Origin: Vibrio rhodolitus
Lineage (GTDB): Bacteria > Pseudomonadota > Gammaproteobacteria > Enterobacterales > Vibrionaceae
Length of the DNA: 64,000 bases
Reading direction: 5' to 3'
Assembly (NCBI RefSeq): GCF_003350325.1
Contig: NZ_QLYZ01000003.1
Coordinates: forward strand, 124,882-188,881
The translations under genes and the position numbers were made by a program. Positions 16,596 through 26,575 of the stretch are shown here, piece by piece. The notes beneath the pieces were generated by a model that was given only the letters and a program-made list of their open reading frames with translations, did no database searches and was not told the DNA's origin. How positions within the stretch are numbered: the stretch's first letter is position 1; the number at the start of each line of letters is the position of its first letter.

Positions 16596-17327
16596 ATGCT
16601 GAAACAGCCTCATATTGGTGTTGATGCAACGCAAGTCGCCCCCTTGGTAATTGTTTGTGGTGAACCTGATCGCGCCAATCGTATTGCGGCGTTATTTGCT
16701 AAAGCTGAGCTGGTGTCGGAAAACCGTGAATACCGCTTATTTACGGGCGAATATCAAGGTGTACCCGTATCAGTGTGCAGCACAGGTATTGGTGCACCAT
16801 CAATGATCATTGCAGTGGAAGAGCTAAAGCAATGTGGTGTGACCCATATTGTGCGTGTTGGCTCAGCGGGGGCAATGCAGGCAGACATTGGTCTAGGTGA
16901 GTTGATTGTAGCTGAAGGGGCTGTTCGTGATGAAGGTGGTTCAAAGTCTTACGTTGAAGCCTCTTACCCAGCTTACGCCAGCTTCTCATTGTTAAAAGCA
17001 CTGGATAACTACCTTGCGAGTCAAACGAACGCTTATCACTTTGGTGTCGTACGCTCACACGATAGTTTTTACACCGATGATGAAGACGCCATTTGCCACT
17101 ATTGGAATAAAAAGGGCATTTTAGGCGCGGATATGGAGACTTCAGCGCTGTTTGCGGTGGGTCGTCTACGCGGTCTTGAGGTGGCGTCTATTTTGAATAA
17201 CGTGGTGCTTTACCAGCAAGATGTCAAAGAAGGTGTGGATCAGTACGTTAATGAAGCGCAGGTGATGATGCAGGGTGAAAAACAAGCTTCTCTAGCCGCC
17301 CTAGAAGCGCTTATCGCTCAAGCATAA
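16596..17327 (+). CDS. udp: Uridine phosphorylase-type nucleoside phosphorylase
   Basis: 243 residues of the NP-I family. Readable motifs: GEPDR (phosphate site), CSTGIGAPSMIIAVEEL, GSAGAM and GADMETSALFAVG (Glu-Met-Glu-type ribose site; here DMET). It cleaves uridine or a related nucleoside with phosphate, giving base and ribose-1-phosphate. Ribosome site AAGGAG precedes ATG 16596. It works with the nearby transporter under the YeiL-like regulator. Exact substrate (uridine, deoxyuridine or a purine nucleoside) is not fixed by the sequence. Confidence 0.82.
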   Translation: MLKQPHIGVDATQVAPLVIVCGEPDRANRIAALFAKAELVSENREYRLFTGEYQGVPVSVCSTGIGAPSMIIAVEELKQCGVTHIVRVGSAGAMQADIGLGELIVAEGAVRDEGGSKSYVEASYPAYASFSLLKALDNYLASQTNAYHFGVVRSHDSFYTDDEDAICHYWNKKGILGADMETSALFAVGRLRGLEVASILNNVVLYQQDVKEGVDQYVNEAQVMMQGEKQASLAALEALIAQA

Positions 17328-17350
17328 GGTTTGTAACACCCTTAATTCAA

Positions 17351-17393
17351 AAAACGCCCCAAATGCTTACTAGGCTTTTGGGGCGTTTTTTTC
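17351..17393. terminator. Strong bidirectional terminator
   Basis: AAAACGCCCCAAA (17351-17363) pairs with TTTGGGGCGTTTT (17377-17389), with T-runs on both strands. It ends the phosphorylase gene and the converging LysR gene. Confidence 0.92.
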
Positions 17394-17434
17394 AGTTGCG
17401 TTTGCTCTTAAGTTGCAACGCTTAAATGAACGGT

Positions 17435-18328
17435 TTAAGCACTTTGTTGTGAGCGCACAATCTCTTCGCTTACCCAATTTAAGAGCTGTTTGATGGCGCG
17501 AGAAAGCACCTGATTTTGCCGCACAATGTAGCCTAGGCTGGTGGTAGGAAATTCAGGTAAAGGCGTAATCGCGGTTTTCAAATTGAGTTTAGGATGCAGG
17601 GAAAACTCCGGCACAATAGCCACGCCAAAGCCGGCTTCCGCCCAGTCAATTTGTGCATCGACACTGCCGACTTCCATCACGCGATATTTAGGTAAATTAA
17701 GCGTAGGCAGAGCCAGATCGAGCAGATCACGGGTACGAGTATCATGCCCAAGTAAGATAAGTGTCGGCTCTTCTTGTTTGCTGTCCCACTGACCTTGTTG
17801 CCAGGCTTGTAAACCATCACCTAATGCGCACCATTTCACTTGCTGTAATTCGGTAAAATGCAGTGGCTGGCTCTCTTTTTGCGCCATCACAAAACCGAGA
17901 TCCGCTTTGGCACTTTTGACCAATTCTGCCGCTTGTGAAGAGGTGGTGTTTAACAGCGATAGATCAATTCCCGGGAATTGCTTTTTGAACGATTGAAACG
18001 GCGAAATAAGCAGTAAGCGCGAGATGATATCACTGGCAGCGATGGTCAACGTGCCTTGGTCTAAATCATTGATAGCGTTAATGTCTGCTTGGCAAACTTG
18101 CAGCTCCATCAGCGTGCTTTGGGCACTTTTTAGCAGCCGCTCTCCCGCTTGTGTGAGGCGAAATGGATTGCGCTCAATCAGTTTAACTCGGGTCACTTGC
18201 TCAAGCTGTTTGATGTGCAAACTGACATTGGGCTGCGTCATATGCAGTTCATTGGCGGTTTTGCCAAAGTGCTCTAAGCGCGCCAAAACCACAAAAGTGT
18301 TGAGCCAGTTGAGGTCTAACATAATCAT
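17435..18328 (-). CDS. LysR family transcriptional regulator
   Basis: 297 residues (a second Met gives 295). N-terminal HTH FGKTANELHMTQPNVSLHIKQLE, then the two-lobe effector domain. Divergent from the second adenylosuccinate synthetase with a 139-bp spacer, so it probably regulates that gene in response to a metabolite; this is positional inference. Confidence 0.9.
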   Translation of the reverse strand: MIMLDLNWLNTFVVLARLEHFGKTANELHMTQPNVSLHIKQLEQVTRVKLIERNPFRLTQAGERLLKSAQSTLMELQVCQADINAINDLDQGTLTIAASDIISRLLLISPFQSFKKQFPGIDLSLLNTTSSQAAELVKSAKADLGFVMAQKESQPLHFTELQQVKWCALGDGLQAWQQGQWDSKQEEPTLILLGHDTRTRDLLDLALPTLNLPKYRVMEVGSVDAQIDWAEAGFGVAIVPEFSLHPKLNLKTAITPLPEFPTTSLGYIVRQNQVLSRAIKQLLNWVSEEIVRSQQSA

Positions 18329-18467
18329 CCTCGCTTAAACGGAAACTAGATCGCATTTAGCGTTACATCCCCATATGAAATCCTTATTAGGGTTATAACG
18401 ATTATTAATTTTTCTTATTTTGAGCCGATGTTTAGGATAAGTCCATCGCTTTTGAGGAGAGTTAATT

Positions 18468-19724
18468 ATGTCGTCTATTGTCGTTGTTGGTGCAAACTGG
18501 GGTGATGAAGGTAAAGGTCGAATCGTTGATTATTTGGCAGACCAAGCATCAGCAAGTATCCGTTTCCAAGGTGGTAATAATGCAGGTCACACTGTCGTTA
18601 ATGACTTTGGTACATTCAAACTACACCAACTACCAAGCGGCGTATTTAACCCAGACTGTATCGCAGTTCTTGGTCCTGGCATGGTAATTAGCCCAGCATC
18701 ACTTTCGCAAGAAATTGCTGAAGTAGAAGAGTCAGGCGTGAAAGTAAACATGTGCATTTCTGACCGCGCAACGCTATGTCTACCGCTGCACGCGCTAGAA
18801 GATACGCTAGAAGAAGTGCGTCTTGGTGACAAAGCTTACGGTTCAACGCGCCAAGGTATTGCGCCTGCATACGGCGACCGTGTGATGAAAAAAGGCATCC
18901 TTGTTGGTTGGCTAAAACAGCCTGAAGTGCTAGTTGAGCGCATTAAATTCTGGATGGATTGGAAACTGCCGCAACTGCGCGCGCTATACCCAACCTTTGA
19001 ATTTGAGCAAACGGCACAAGAGATGGCAGATTGGCTACTAGAAGTATCGGCGCCTTGGCGTGATGCTATCTGCAACGTAACGCTGCCGCTAAAAGAGCTA
19101 CAAGCAAATCAGCAAACGTTGCTATTTGAAGCTCAGCTGGGTGCGGGCCGTGATCTTGTGTACGGTGAGTACCCATGGACGACTTCATCTAACGTAGTTT
19201 CTATGTACGCAGGTATTGGTAGCGGTCTACCAGCACTTCGTCCTGAGCGCGTTATTGCAGTAGCGAAAGCATTCAGCTCATCAGTAGGTACGGGCACGCT
19301 AATTACCGCAATGGAAGAGCAAGACGCATTCCGTGAACTAGCAGGCGAATTTGGTGCAACTACCGGTCGTCCTCGCGATATGGGTTACTTCGATGCTGTT
19401 GCAACTAAAAACGGTGTTGAGCTACAAGCGGCAACGGAAATCGCGCTAACGAAAGTTGACTGCCTAACTGGTTTGAAAGATCTAAAGATCTGTGTCGGTT
19501 ACGAAGGTGAGCACAGCGAGAACCCAATTTGGCCACAAACGGCTGCACTAGCACCAATCTACGAGAAGATGGAAAGCTGGAGCGAAGACATCACAGGTTG
19601 TCGTCAGTTTGAAGAGCTACCACTAGCGGCGCAAAAATACGTATTGCGCATTGAAGAGCTAATGGGCGTACCTGTGAAGATGGTTTCTGTAGGTCCTGGT
19701 CGCGAGCAGATGATCGTACGTTAA
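18468..19724 (+). CDS. purA: Adenylosuccinate synthetase, second-copy (PurA2) type
   Basis: 418 residues, shorter than E. coli PurA (432). The P-loop-like N-terminus NWGDEGKGRIVD keeps the catalytic Asp and Lys; GGNNAGHTVV, QGIAPAYGD, TTGRPRDMG (aspartate-binding loop with both Arg kept) and LTKVD (GTP base) follow. The reaction is IMP + aspartate + GTP to adenylosuccinate. Several normally invariant stretches differ (K to R after GDEGKG, SSSVGTG for TTRVGAG), so substrate or role may differ from housekeeping PurA. Good AGGAG ribosome site. Codon usage looks like that of an expressed gene. Confidence 0.88.
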   Translation: MSSIVVVGANWGDEGKGRIVDYLADQASASIRFQGGNNAGHTVVNDFGTFKLHQLPSGVFNPDCIAVLGPGMVISPASLSQEIAEVEESGVKVNMCISDRATLCLPLHALEDTLEEVRLGDKAYGSTRQGIAPAYGDRVMKKGILVGWLKQPEVLVERIKFWMDWKLPQLRALYPTFEFEQTAQEMADWLLEVSAPWRDAICNVTLPLKELQANQQTLLFEAQLGAGRDLVYGEYPWTTSSNVVSMYAGIGSGLPALRPERVIAVAKAFSSSVGTGTLITAMEEQDAFRELAGEFGATTGRPRDMGYFDAVATKNGVELQAATEIALTKVDCLTGLKDLKICVGYEGEHSENPIWPQTAALAPIYEKMESWSEDITGCRQFEELPLAAQKYVLRIEELMGVPVKMVSVGPGREQMIVR

Positions 19725-21044
19725 TCGTTAAGCAAAATTTAAACTAGTTGTTTTGAGCGAGTAACAAAGCAGCTAGGCAAAATAAGGAGGCTGACCATGG
19801 ATGGTTGGCTTTCTTTCTATTTGGGGTTTGGAAAACCTAAGTATTCGCTTGGCTCTTTTAATGGATCGGATTCATTCAGTTTTAATACTGAGTGGTTGTG
19901 AGTTAAGGGTAAGGGCTAAGCCATATAAATCCACAGGTGGCGCTGTGTCTTTCTCATTTCTAGCGGTTAAAAGCTGTTGGCTTTGCCCTTGTTCTCTGAG
20001 TGCATTTTCTAATTTAGAAAAGCATTGCTTGCGCAGTGAGTACTGCGATGATTCGACAGACGAGAGGATTGTCTGAAGAACGGCTTGATGAATGACGGTC
20101 AATAATCGCAATCATCAAAAAAATACAATGAACTCACCCACCTGTGAATTATCTTTGCCAGTAATACTGCCCATCGATGTTTCTTCACAGAAAGAAAAGT
20201 CTAAATCTAACTCGCTTAACGGACTATTTGCCAGCACAAGGCGCTTTAAAATATCACTATTAAGCTGATGAATGTTCGCACTCCAAGTTGTGTTATTTTT
20301 GAAAATATTAAATGTAATTAGCAATCGTGTACCTATTTTTTAAATGTTGAATTAGAACGAGTTTTTTGAAACCAAAATCTTTTACGACCGATTGAACGTG
20401 CCATATTATTTACCTATGTTTAAATTTTAAGATTAATTAGGTGCCGCCGAAGCTAAATCGACAAGCACAAGAGTGGATACTCAGAAGATATACCAAATGA
20501 GGTAAGGCGATCGGCAATGCCCCGCTCTTGCAAAGAGTGGTGACGCGATCAAGCAATACCAATATCAGTGCGATAAATAAGGCACTGCAGGTAGATCAAA
20601 CGAATACATATACCATGTATAGGATTTCGGGAGGGTTTTGTATGCCAGCATTAGAGTGCTGGGGGCGTATCTATCAGATAATATTCACAATACAGCCAAA
20701 GTGACGGAGCTTCGCTGTTTTTACTTTACGCTTTAGACCAAATTATTGATCGGCAAAACCATCGCAAATAATAGAACTAGTTAATTTTCTATTATTCCGG
20801 AAATCAATGCGCTGAACTTAAAGAATCATTCTTTAATATAGATATGAGGGTATTTCAGGGAGTATCTTGCTAGGGATGTCTCTGGAAGACTTACTATACT
20901 TTAACAACTCAATTGTCAGAGCAAGACGGCAATATACACCTTTTGAATCGAATTGCTAGCGTTATTTTTAAAATATTTTATTAAGTTTTCCCAAAGAGTG
21001 CGACTAAGATGTAGGTTAAGCATAAGAACAACAGAGATAAGTAT
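19725..21044. other. Gene-poor region with gene remnants
   Basis: 1.3 kb without a convincing intact gene. Two minus-strand open stretches in one frame are separated by two TGA codons (described separately). Around 20521-20539 there is a hairpin (CCGCTCTT/AAGAGTGG with one mismatch). The rest is AT-rich. Probably a decayed insertion or spacer. Confidence 0.5.
19872..20324 (-). pseudogene. Possible decayed gene interrupted by tandem TGA
   Basis: From a TTG at 20324 the frame runs 69 codons (ends SQVGEFIVFF), hits two consecutive TGA codons at 20117-20112, and continues in the same frame from TTG 20111 for 79 codons to a stop at 19872. The composition of both parts looks protein-like (Leu/Ser/Gln-rich helices in the second), but neither has an ATG or good ribosome site and no family is recognised. 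It may be a pseudogene or chance. Confidence 0.3.
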
Positions 21045-21524
21045 ATGAAAATAGTCGAAGTTGATAGCAGCAATGCGCACGTATTTGCTAACTTGTACCA
21101 AGGTTACGCTGCTGAGTTTTCGCGAATTATTGATGATAAACCCGATGAAAATGGGCTGTTTGAAATCTACCCTCAGCTAGGTGACAACGTCACTGGTTAC
21201 CTGCTTTATATTGACGGTGTTCCAGCGGCTTTGACCTCTATTGCAGAAAAAGCGCCGCAGCAGTTCGATATCTGTGATTTTTATGTCGTGCCTTATTTTC
21301 GTAAGAATAAAGTCGGTAAACAGTTTATCTCAAAAATGTTCGATAACTTGCGTGGATCGTGGGAGATCAAGCAGGTAAAAGGGGCTGATCATGCAATTAA
21401 GTTTTGGCGCGATGTAGTGGGTGACTACGCGCAAGCTGGCAATATTCAAGGTGAATGGAACGAAGATCAGTATCAGGATGAGAAATGGGGTGTGGTGACC
21501 AGACAGTACTTTACCGTTAAGTAG
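21045..21524 (+). CDS. GNAT family N-acetyltransferase
   Basis: 159 residues. The order of strands fits GNAT: YLLYIDGVPAALTSI, then CDFYVVPYFRKNKVGKQFISKMFD, where RKNKVGK replaces the usual RxxGxG/A acetyl-CoA loop. The C-terminal WGVVTRQYF is the final strand. Substrate unknown. It is alone, after a long gene-poor stretch. Confidence 0.78.
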   Translation: MKIVEVDSSNAHVFANLYQGYAAEFSRIIDDKPDENGLFEIYPQLGDNVTGYLLYIDGVPAALTSIAEKAPQQFDICDFYVVPYFRKNKVGKQFISKMFDNLRGSWEIKQVKGADHAIKFWRDVVGDYAQAGNIQGEWNEDQYQDEKWGVVTRQYFTVK

Positions 21525-21655
21525 ATCACTGCTTATTTGGTACTAAAGGACACATACTTGTATTAACACATGTATTTGCGAACACATGTACTTGTGGACA
21601 TATAGCTTAGCAGGGCATCCAAGCGGATGCCCTAGTCGTATATTTAGAGCTTTAA

Positions 21656-22312
21656 TTAAGCGCTTTTTTGCATATTTTGTGTGCGGTACTGGACGATATC
21701 TTCAATCGTTAAAACAGGCATATTGTGCGCTTTTGCAAACGTCACAATCTCAGGTGTTTTTGCCATTGTGCCGTCTGGATTCGTTAGCTCGCACAGCAAG
21801 CCCGCAGGTTGTAACCCTGCTAGTGTTACCAAATCAATGGTGCCTTCAGTATGACCACGGCGAGTTAATACGCCACCCGTGCGAGCGCGCAGTGGGAATA
21901 CATGACCCGGACGAGCGAGATCGCTTGGTTTGGCATTCGCAGCAACAGCCGTTTTTACCGTGGTCACGCGATCTTGCGCTGACACACCGGTTGTTACCCC
22001 TTCTTTTGCTTCAATCGAAACGGTAAACGCCGTTTGGTTGGCGCTGTCGTTATTTTCTACCATTGGTGGTAGCTCAAGTTGGTTCGCGTGCTCTTCGGTT
22101 AAACACAGGCACACAATGCCGCTACATTCGCGAATCATCAGCGCCATTTGCGCAGCGGTTAGGTGCTCGGCTGAATAGATGATATCGCCTTCGTTTTCAC
22201 GATCTTCATCGTCCAGCAGCATAACGCCTTGGCCGTTTTTAAGCGCTTCGATAGCGTTGGTTACACGTGTGATTGGGTCGCCAAATTCGGCAAGTAGTGA
22301 TGTCTGATTCAT
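21656..22312 (-). CDS. ribB: 3,4-dihydroxy-2-butanone-4-phosphate synthase
   Basis: 218 residues, the length of monofunctional RibB. The acidic motif [10 protein letters not shown] (metal and ribulose-5-phosphate binding) and [20 protein letters not shown] are clear. It converts ribulose-5-phosphate to the four-carbon unit of riboflavin plus formate. The upstream leader carries an FMN riboswitch, so expression falls when FMN is plentiful. Monocistronic and away from other rib genes. Confidence 0.96.
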   Translation of the reverse strand: MNQTSLLAEFGDPITRVTNAIEALKNGQGVMLLDDEDRENEGDIIYSAEHLTAAQMALMIRECSGIVCLCLTEEHANQLELPPMVENNDSANQTAFTVSIEAKEGVTTGVSAQDRVTTVKTAVAANAKPSDLARPGHVFPLRARTGGVLTRRGHTEGTIDLVTLAGLQPAGLLCELTNPDGTMAKTPEIVTFAKAHNMPVLTIEDIVQYRTQNMQKSA

Positions 22313-22376
22313 GGTTAACTCCTATTCATTACCAGAATCAGGGCTCATTGGGAGGGATAGAACACAATGCAAAATG

Positions 22377-22416
22377 CACCAGCTCACGGCAGGCAAAATC
22401 TGCCTTTGATCTGGTG
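22377..22416 (-). promoter_or_regulatory. Expression-platform hairpin of the FMN riboswitch
   Basis: CACCAG (22377-22382) pairs with CTGGTG (22411-22416), with an inner AGGCA/TGCCT hairpin. It lies between the aptamer and the ribB start and is probably the platform (attenuator or ribosome-site masking). Confidence 0.5.
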
Positions 22417-22420
22417 TGTT

Positions 22421-22563
22421 ACTCATTCTCTCTCATCCGGACTATAACCGTCGGCTCTGGCATCTCACCAGATCTGCTGACCTCGACGAATCGAGCGCTC
22501 GCGGGCTCATCTAAAAAGACATACCGCCGGTAGGGACTTTCACCCTGCCCTGAGAATTTCAGT
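22421..22563 (-). ncRNA. FMN riboswitch (RFN element) of ribB
   Basis: On the minus strand the conserved RFN words are present in order: CTCAGGGCAGGGTGAAAGTC, CCTACCGGCGGTATG, GAGCCCGCGAGCG, GGTCAGCAGATCTGGTGAGA, CCAGAGCCGACGG and TATAGTCCGGATGAGAGA. It lies about 110 bp before ribB. FMN binding represses ribB. Confidence 0.96.
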
Positions 22564-22624
22564 TTTAATTGTTTGCCCAACAAGTTAGGCGCCTAAAGGG
22601 TATTACAGAATGGGTTGTGATAGC

Positions 22625-22712
22625 AATTGAGAATTGAGGTACGAGAGTTGAGAAAAGAGAATTGAGATGAAGAGAGGTGAGAATATTAGATGGTAGAGCA
22701 GAGAAGAGAAAA
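22625..22712. repeat. GA-rich degenerate repeats
   Basis: A purine-rich tract with imperfect repeats of GAGAATTGAG/GAGAGTTGAG, between the FMN riboswitch and the AraC-type gene. Function not evident. Confidence 0.4.
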
Positions 22713-22795
22713 GGCTGAAGATAGGCAATGGTGATCTATGCGCTAGTGTGCCATGCTTCGTCTGTTATTGAGTGCCTGATTAAGAAGCAAAATTA

Positions 22796-23629
22796 ATGAA
22801 AGCGTGGAAGCAGCCTTTGTCTGGCTATGAATGGCTTGTCCATCAAGTATGGTACCTAGAAGTTGAGCAAGGTGAAGTGATTGAGCCCAAGCCACACCTT
22901 ATCCCAAATGTGCGAGCCCATTTGCTATTTACTCCGCAGCAGCAAAGCTATAGCTATGACAACGGTGAGTTAATGCTGGCGGGTAAAGGCAATCACCTAC
23001 TGACTGCCAGCGAGAAATTGCTTCTGCTTGATGACAATCCACCGCTGAAACGAATAGGGATCACTTTTCGCCCTGAAGCGCTCTATTGCCTCAATCAAAC
23101 CGTTGTACAACACACCAACCAATGCCAATGGTTTGCTTGGTTATCGCCGCTATTTGATGACAAGTTTCAGCAAATGCTGTGGGACTCTTCAGGCGAACCT
23201 GCTTCGTTACTCACGTGTGTAAAGCAACATTTTGACTCGCTTATGATTCGCCCAAGCCAAGATAAAGCCTTTCTACTGGTGCAAAAAGCGGTGGCACTTA
23301 TCGACACTCAGTTAGAATCCTTACAAGAGCTAGAAGTAGAAAAACTGGCTGATTTATGTGCTTGTTCGCGCAGAACGCTTGAGCGTAGTTTTAAGCTTGT
23401 GGTGGGGCTGAGTATCAAGCAGTATCTACAGATGATGCGTTTAGAGCAGATGATATTATCCATCTATCAGCAAGAGCATGATATTGATTGGACAGAGTTT
23501 TCTCAGCAGTTTGGCTTTAGTGACCAGTCTCATTTGATCCGCACGCTCAAGCAGCAACTCGGTAAAACCCCTTCCAGCTATCTAAAAAAGCGCGATTTAA
23601 CTATCGATATCTATGGGGACTTTGAGTAG
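22796..23629 (+). CDS. AraC family transcriptional regulator
   Basis: 277 residues. The N-terminal part (about 1-160) resembles the DUF6597-like domain of AraC proteins. The C-terminal part has two HTH motifs: LADLCACSRRTLERSFKLVVGLSIKQYLQ and the FSQQFGFSDQSHLIRTLKQQLGKTPSSYL region. No adjacent operon reveals its target. Weak ribosome site. Confidence 0.88.
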   Translation: MKAWKQPLSGYEWLVHQVWYLEVEQGEVIEPKPHLIPNVRAHLLFTPQQQSYSYDNGELMLAGKGNHLLTASEKLLLLDDNPPLKRIGITFRPEALYCLNQTVVQHTNQCQWFAWLSPLFDDKFQQMLWDSSGEPASLLTCVKQHFDSLMIRPSQDKAFLLVQKAVALIDTQLESLQELEVEKLADLCACSRRTLERSFKLVVGLSIKQYLQMMRLEQMILSIYQQEHDIDWTEFSQQFGFSDQSHLIRTLKQQLGKTPSSYLKKRDLTIDIYGDFE

Positions 23630-23773
23630 CGCTAGCGCTTTTAATATCGATGGTGTTTTTGGAGCCGCTATCCGACGACAAAACTTGTCGCAAAAATACA
23701 ATTCGTCACCAAATGGCTTTGTTATTATTCGCACAGATTAAGGCGCAGTGAAGTAAGCGCTAGGAAAGGTAAA

Positions 23774-24373
23774 ATGAATAATCACAATACAATCAATTTG
23801 TTAGAGCTGAAACAAGGACACGACGTTGCGTTTGCAACAGGATTAACCATTGCACAAATCAAAGCATCAGATTTGGACGATATCATCGCTATGCTCAATG
23901 ATGATCTCGTTAACCCGTATCTGTATTTTGCGCCTGCGGACAATAGCCTATATGAAGGATATTTTAACCCTCTGATTGAAAGCACCCAACAAGCCATTGA
24001 GGCGGGAGAATGGGCAGAGTCGCCAGTCTTTGTCATACGCGATCTTGCTGGCAAATATATGGGTATGACAGCGGTAATAGCAGTTATGTTTCTCGCGGGC
24101 AACTATGAAGTGGGTTATCAACTGCCTTTCCATGCTTGGGGGCAAGGCATTGCAACGCGTGCCTGCCAACTTATGACCGAGATTGGCTTTAACCAATTAG
24201 GCGCGCATAAGATTTCAGCCGATTGTTACGCGGCGAATGTGGGGTCTTACAAGACGTTAGAAAAGTGCGGCTTTAAACAAGAAGGTCGTCAGAAAGACTA
24301 CTACAAAACGCAGCATGGTTTTGATGACAAACTTTTCTACGGTATGACGAAAGCCGAATTTACTAACATTTGA
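23774..24373 (+). CDS. GNAT family acetyltransferase (RimJ/RimL-like)
   Basis: 199 residues with good AGGAAAGG ribosome site. The acetyl-CoA loop reads HAWGQGIATRACQLM, and the C-terminal part has NVGSYKTLEKCGFKQEGRQKD, the usual final helix and strand of the RimJ/RimL subgroup. Acetylates an N-terminus or small amine; target unknown. Confidence 0.88.
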   Translation: MNNHNTINLLELKQGHDVAFATGLTIAQIKASDLDDIIAMLNDDLVNPYLYFAPADNSLYEGYFNPLIESTQQAIEAGEWAESPVFVIRDLAGKYMGMTAVIAVMFLAGNYEVGYQLPFHAWGQGIATRACQLMTEIGFNQLGAHKISADCYAANVGSYKTLEKCGFKQEGRQKDYYKTQHGFDDKLFYGMTKAEFTNI

Positions 24374-24477
24374 TTGGTAAACTATTGCTGTTTTTCGTTT
24401 CGCATCACCAAGATTACGGTAAAATTAGGGCTCCTCGCCAACGTGCTAGGAGCCCTTTTTCTACCAAGAGATGAAAC

Positions 24478-24903
24478 ATGTCTAAGATTGAATTTGCGAC
24501 TGGCGCCCTTGATGCGCAAACCCATTTAGAACTCACGACTGGTCTTGAAGCGCATAGCGAAAATTTAGCGGCGCCGACTTACAACAAGCAGCATTTCAAT
24601 TGGACGGTGAAAGACGAGCAGGGCAAATTAGTTGCTGCGCTTACTGCTGATTTACTTTGGGATTGGCTCTACATCAGCGAGCTATGGGTAGATGAAAGCT
24701 GTCGAGGCACAGGCATGGGAAGTCAATTGATGCAGCAAGCAGAGCAGCATGCGATTGAACATGACTTGTCAGGCTTATGGTTGTGGACACAAAGCTGGCA
24801 AGCGCCAGTGTTTTACAAGCGTCTTGGTTTTGAAGAGTTCACGACTTTCGATAACTTCCCAGCCGGGCATAGCCGCATTGGCTTAAGAAAGTCGCTCAAG
24901 TAG
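24478..24903 (+). CDS. GNAT family acetyltransferase
   Basis: 141 residues. Core GNAT region: LYISELWVDESCRGTGMGSQLMQQAEQ, with acetyl-CoA loop RGTGMG, and the C-terminal VFYKRLGFEEFTTFDNFPAGH. Substrate unknown. Ribosome site AGAGATGAAAC before ATG. Confidence 0.9.
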   Translation: MSKIEFATGALDAQTHLELTTGLEAHSENLAAPTYNKQHFNWTVKDEQGKLVAALTADLLWDWLYISELWVDESCRGTGMGSQLMQQAEQHAIEHDLSGLWLWTQSWQAPVFYKRLGFEEFTTFDNFPAGHSRIGLRKSLK

Positions 24904-24910
24904 AGATAAA

Positions 24911-24940
24911 AAAGCCCTGAAATCGTATTCAGGGCTAATT
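24911..24940. terminator. Bidirectional terminator
   Basis: AGCCCTGAA (24913-24921) and TTCAGGGCT (24928-24936), flanked by an A-run and AATTAT, between converging genes. Confidence 0.8.
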
Positions 24941-24973
24941 ATCGTCAGTGTTATTTAAACGAGATCGAAAAAG

Positions 24974-26575
24974 TTATAGGTGCACTCTACGCAGCTCTTT
25001 TTTATCCACTTTACCGACACTGGTCTTGGCGATGCTCTCAACTAATTTCACTTTAAGCAGCAGCGCTTCACGGGCAAGAATGCCTTTACTGATAAAGTCT
25101 TTGGCAAAGCTAACCAACTCTTTTTCGCTAATTTGGCAGCCTTCTTTGAGGGTAACCAGTGCGAGAGGCACTTCGCCCCATTTGGTATGTGGCATACCGA
25201 TCACCGCCACTTCTGACACTGCTTTGTGTTGGTGAATAATATCTTCTAGTTCCAGTGAGCTAACCCACTCTCCCGAGATCTTAATCATATCTTTCACTCG
25301 GTCAGTGATCTTAATAAAGCCTTCGTCATCAATGGTCGCTACATCTCCAGTATGCAGGTAGCCACCGCGCCACAAGGCTTTAGAATTCTTGTTGTCTTTG
25401 TAGTAATTTGGCGTCAGCCAAGGCGCTCTTACCACGATCTCACCGCTGGTTTCGCCATCATGGGCGAGTGAATTCATCTCTTCATCGACGATATGCGCTT
25501 CAACCATCGCGACCTTTTTACCCGTCTTAGAACGGTACTCAGCTTGTTGGTCGATATCGAGTTCTAGCTGCTCAGGAGAGAGCTGAACAATAGAAAGAAT
25601 TGGACCTGTTTCACTCATGCCATAACCTGCGAAAACGTCGATATCACGCTCTAGAGCTGCTTTACACAGGGCTTTTGGTAGCGCGGCGCCACCAATCACA
25701 ACTTTCCAGTGAGAGAAGTCAATCGACTGGGCTTTTGGTGAGCTTAAAAGTAGATGCAAAATCGTCGGCACGCAGTGAGAGAAGGTCACCTTCTCTTGCT
25801 CAATCAGCCCCAACAGTACATCCGGCACATACTTACCTGGGTAGACCTGTTTTACGCCTAACATGGTCGCCATGTAGGGTAGACCCCATGCATGTACGTG
25901 GAACATTGGCGTGATAGGCATGTAAATATCACCTTGATGCAGCCTGCCTTGAACGGCGTTGGTGCCGAGCGTACTTAATATGCCTAAAGTGTGCAGCACC
26001 AGTTGGCGATGGGTGAAGAAAACGCCCTTTGGTAACCCTGTTGTGCCTGTGGTGTAGAAGGTGGTCGCGACAGTATTTTCATCAAACTCAGGAAAATCGA
26101 ACTCGCAGCTTTCTTGCGCCAGTAACTTTTCGTACTCACATCCTTCGCCATCGCGTAGTACGACATATTGAGTTACGGTATCTATACGTCCTTTGATTTG
26201 ATCAAGGATAGGAAGGAACTCTTCATGGATCAGCACAATGTCATCTTCTGCATGATCAATGGTATAGAGGATCTGCTCTGGCGACAGGCGCACGTTGATC
26301 ATATGCAGTTTTGCCCCAATCATAGGGATGGCAAAATAGCATTCTAAATAACGATGTGAGTCATAATCCATCACGGCAACCGTATCGCCTTTTTTCACGC
26401 CCATATTGGTAAGCGCGTTGGCAAACTGTTTTACTCGATTGTGGAACGTTTGATAGCTGTGGCGGCGATGGTTGGCGTAAACAATCTCTTGTTCTGGATC
26501 AAATGCAACCGGAGAGAAAAGCAGGTTCTTTATCAACAATTGATAGTTGGACGGTTCATTCACGTACTGGTTCAT
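24974..26575 (-). CDS. Fatty acyl-CoA ligase (AMP-forming)
   Basis: 533 residues of the ANL superfamily. Motifs: [10 protein letters not shown] (P-loop), GYGMSETGP (A5), [35 protein letters not shown] region (hinge, A7-A8) and the catalytic Lys in [13 protein letters not shown] near the C-terminus. It activates a fatty acid via acyl-AMP to acyl-CoA. The length and [11 protein letters not shown] region match the medium/long-chain AlkK-type ligases. Ribosome site GAAGAG. Monocistronic. Confidence 0.9.
   Translation of the reverse strand: MNQYVNEPSNYQLLIKNLLFSPVAFDPEQEIVYANHRRHSYQTFHNRVKQFANALTNMGVKKGDTVAVMDYDSHRYLECYFAIPMIGAKLHMINVRLSPEQILYTIDHAEDDIVLIHEEFLPILDQIKGRIDTVTQYVVLRDGEGCEYEKLLAQESCEFDFPEFDENTVATTFYTTGTTGLPKGVFFTHRQLVLHTLGILSTLGTNAVQGRLHQGDIYMPITPMFHVHAWGLPYMATMLGVKQVYPGKYVPDVLLGLIEQEKVTFSHCVPTILHLLLSSPKAQSIDFSHWKVVIGGAALPKALCKAALERDIDVFAGYGMSETGPILSIVQLSPEQLELDIDQQAEYRSKTGKKVAMVEAHIVDEEMNSLAHDGETSGEIVVRAPWLTPNYYKDNKNSKALWRGGYLHTGDVATIDDEGFIKITDRVKDMIKISGEWVSSLELEDIIHQHKAVSEVAVIGMPHTKWGEVPLALVTLKEGCQISEKELVSFAKDFISKGILAREALLLKVKLVESIAKTSVGKVDKKELRRVHL

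Noticed and set aside
19801..20076. Plus-strand open stretch after purA
   Set aside because: Cys- and Trp-rich product with poor composition; it overlaps the better minus-strand frames and has no ribosome site that fits.
20500..20620. Possible cyclic-di-GMP (GEMM) riboswitch around a hairpin
   Set aside because: The short run CAAAGAGTGGTGACGC recalls the motif, but the second stem and conserved words do not follow, and no suitable gene starts downstream.
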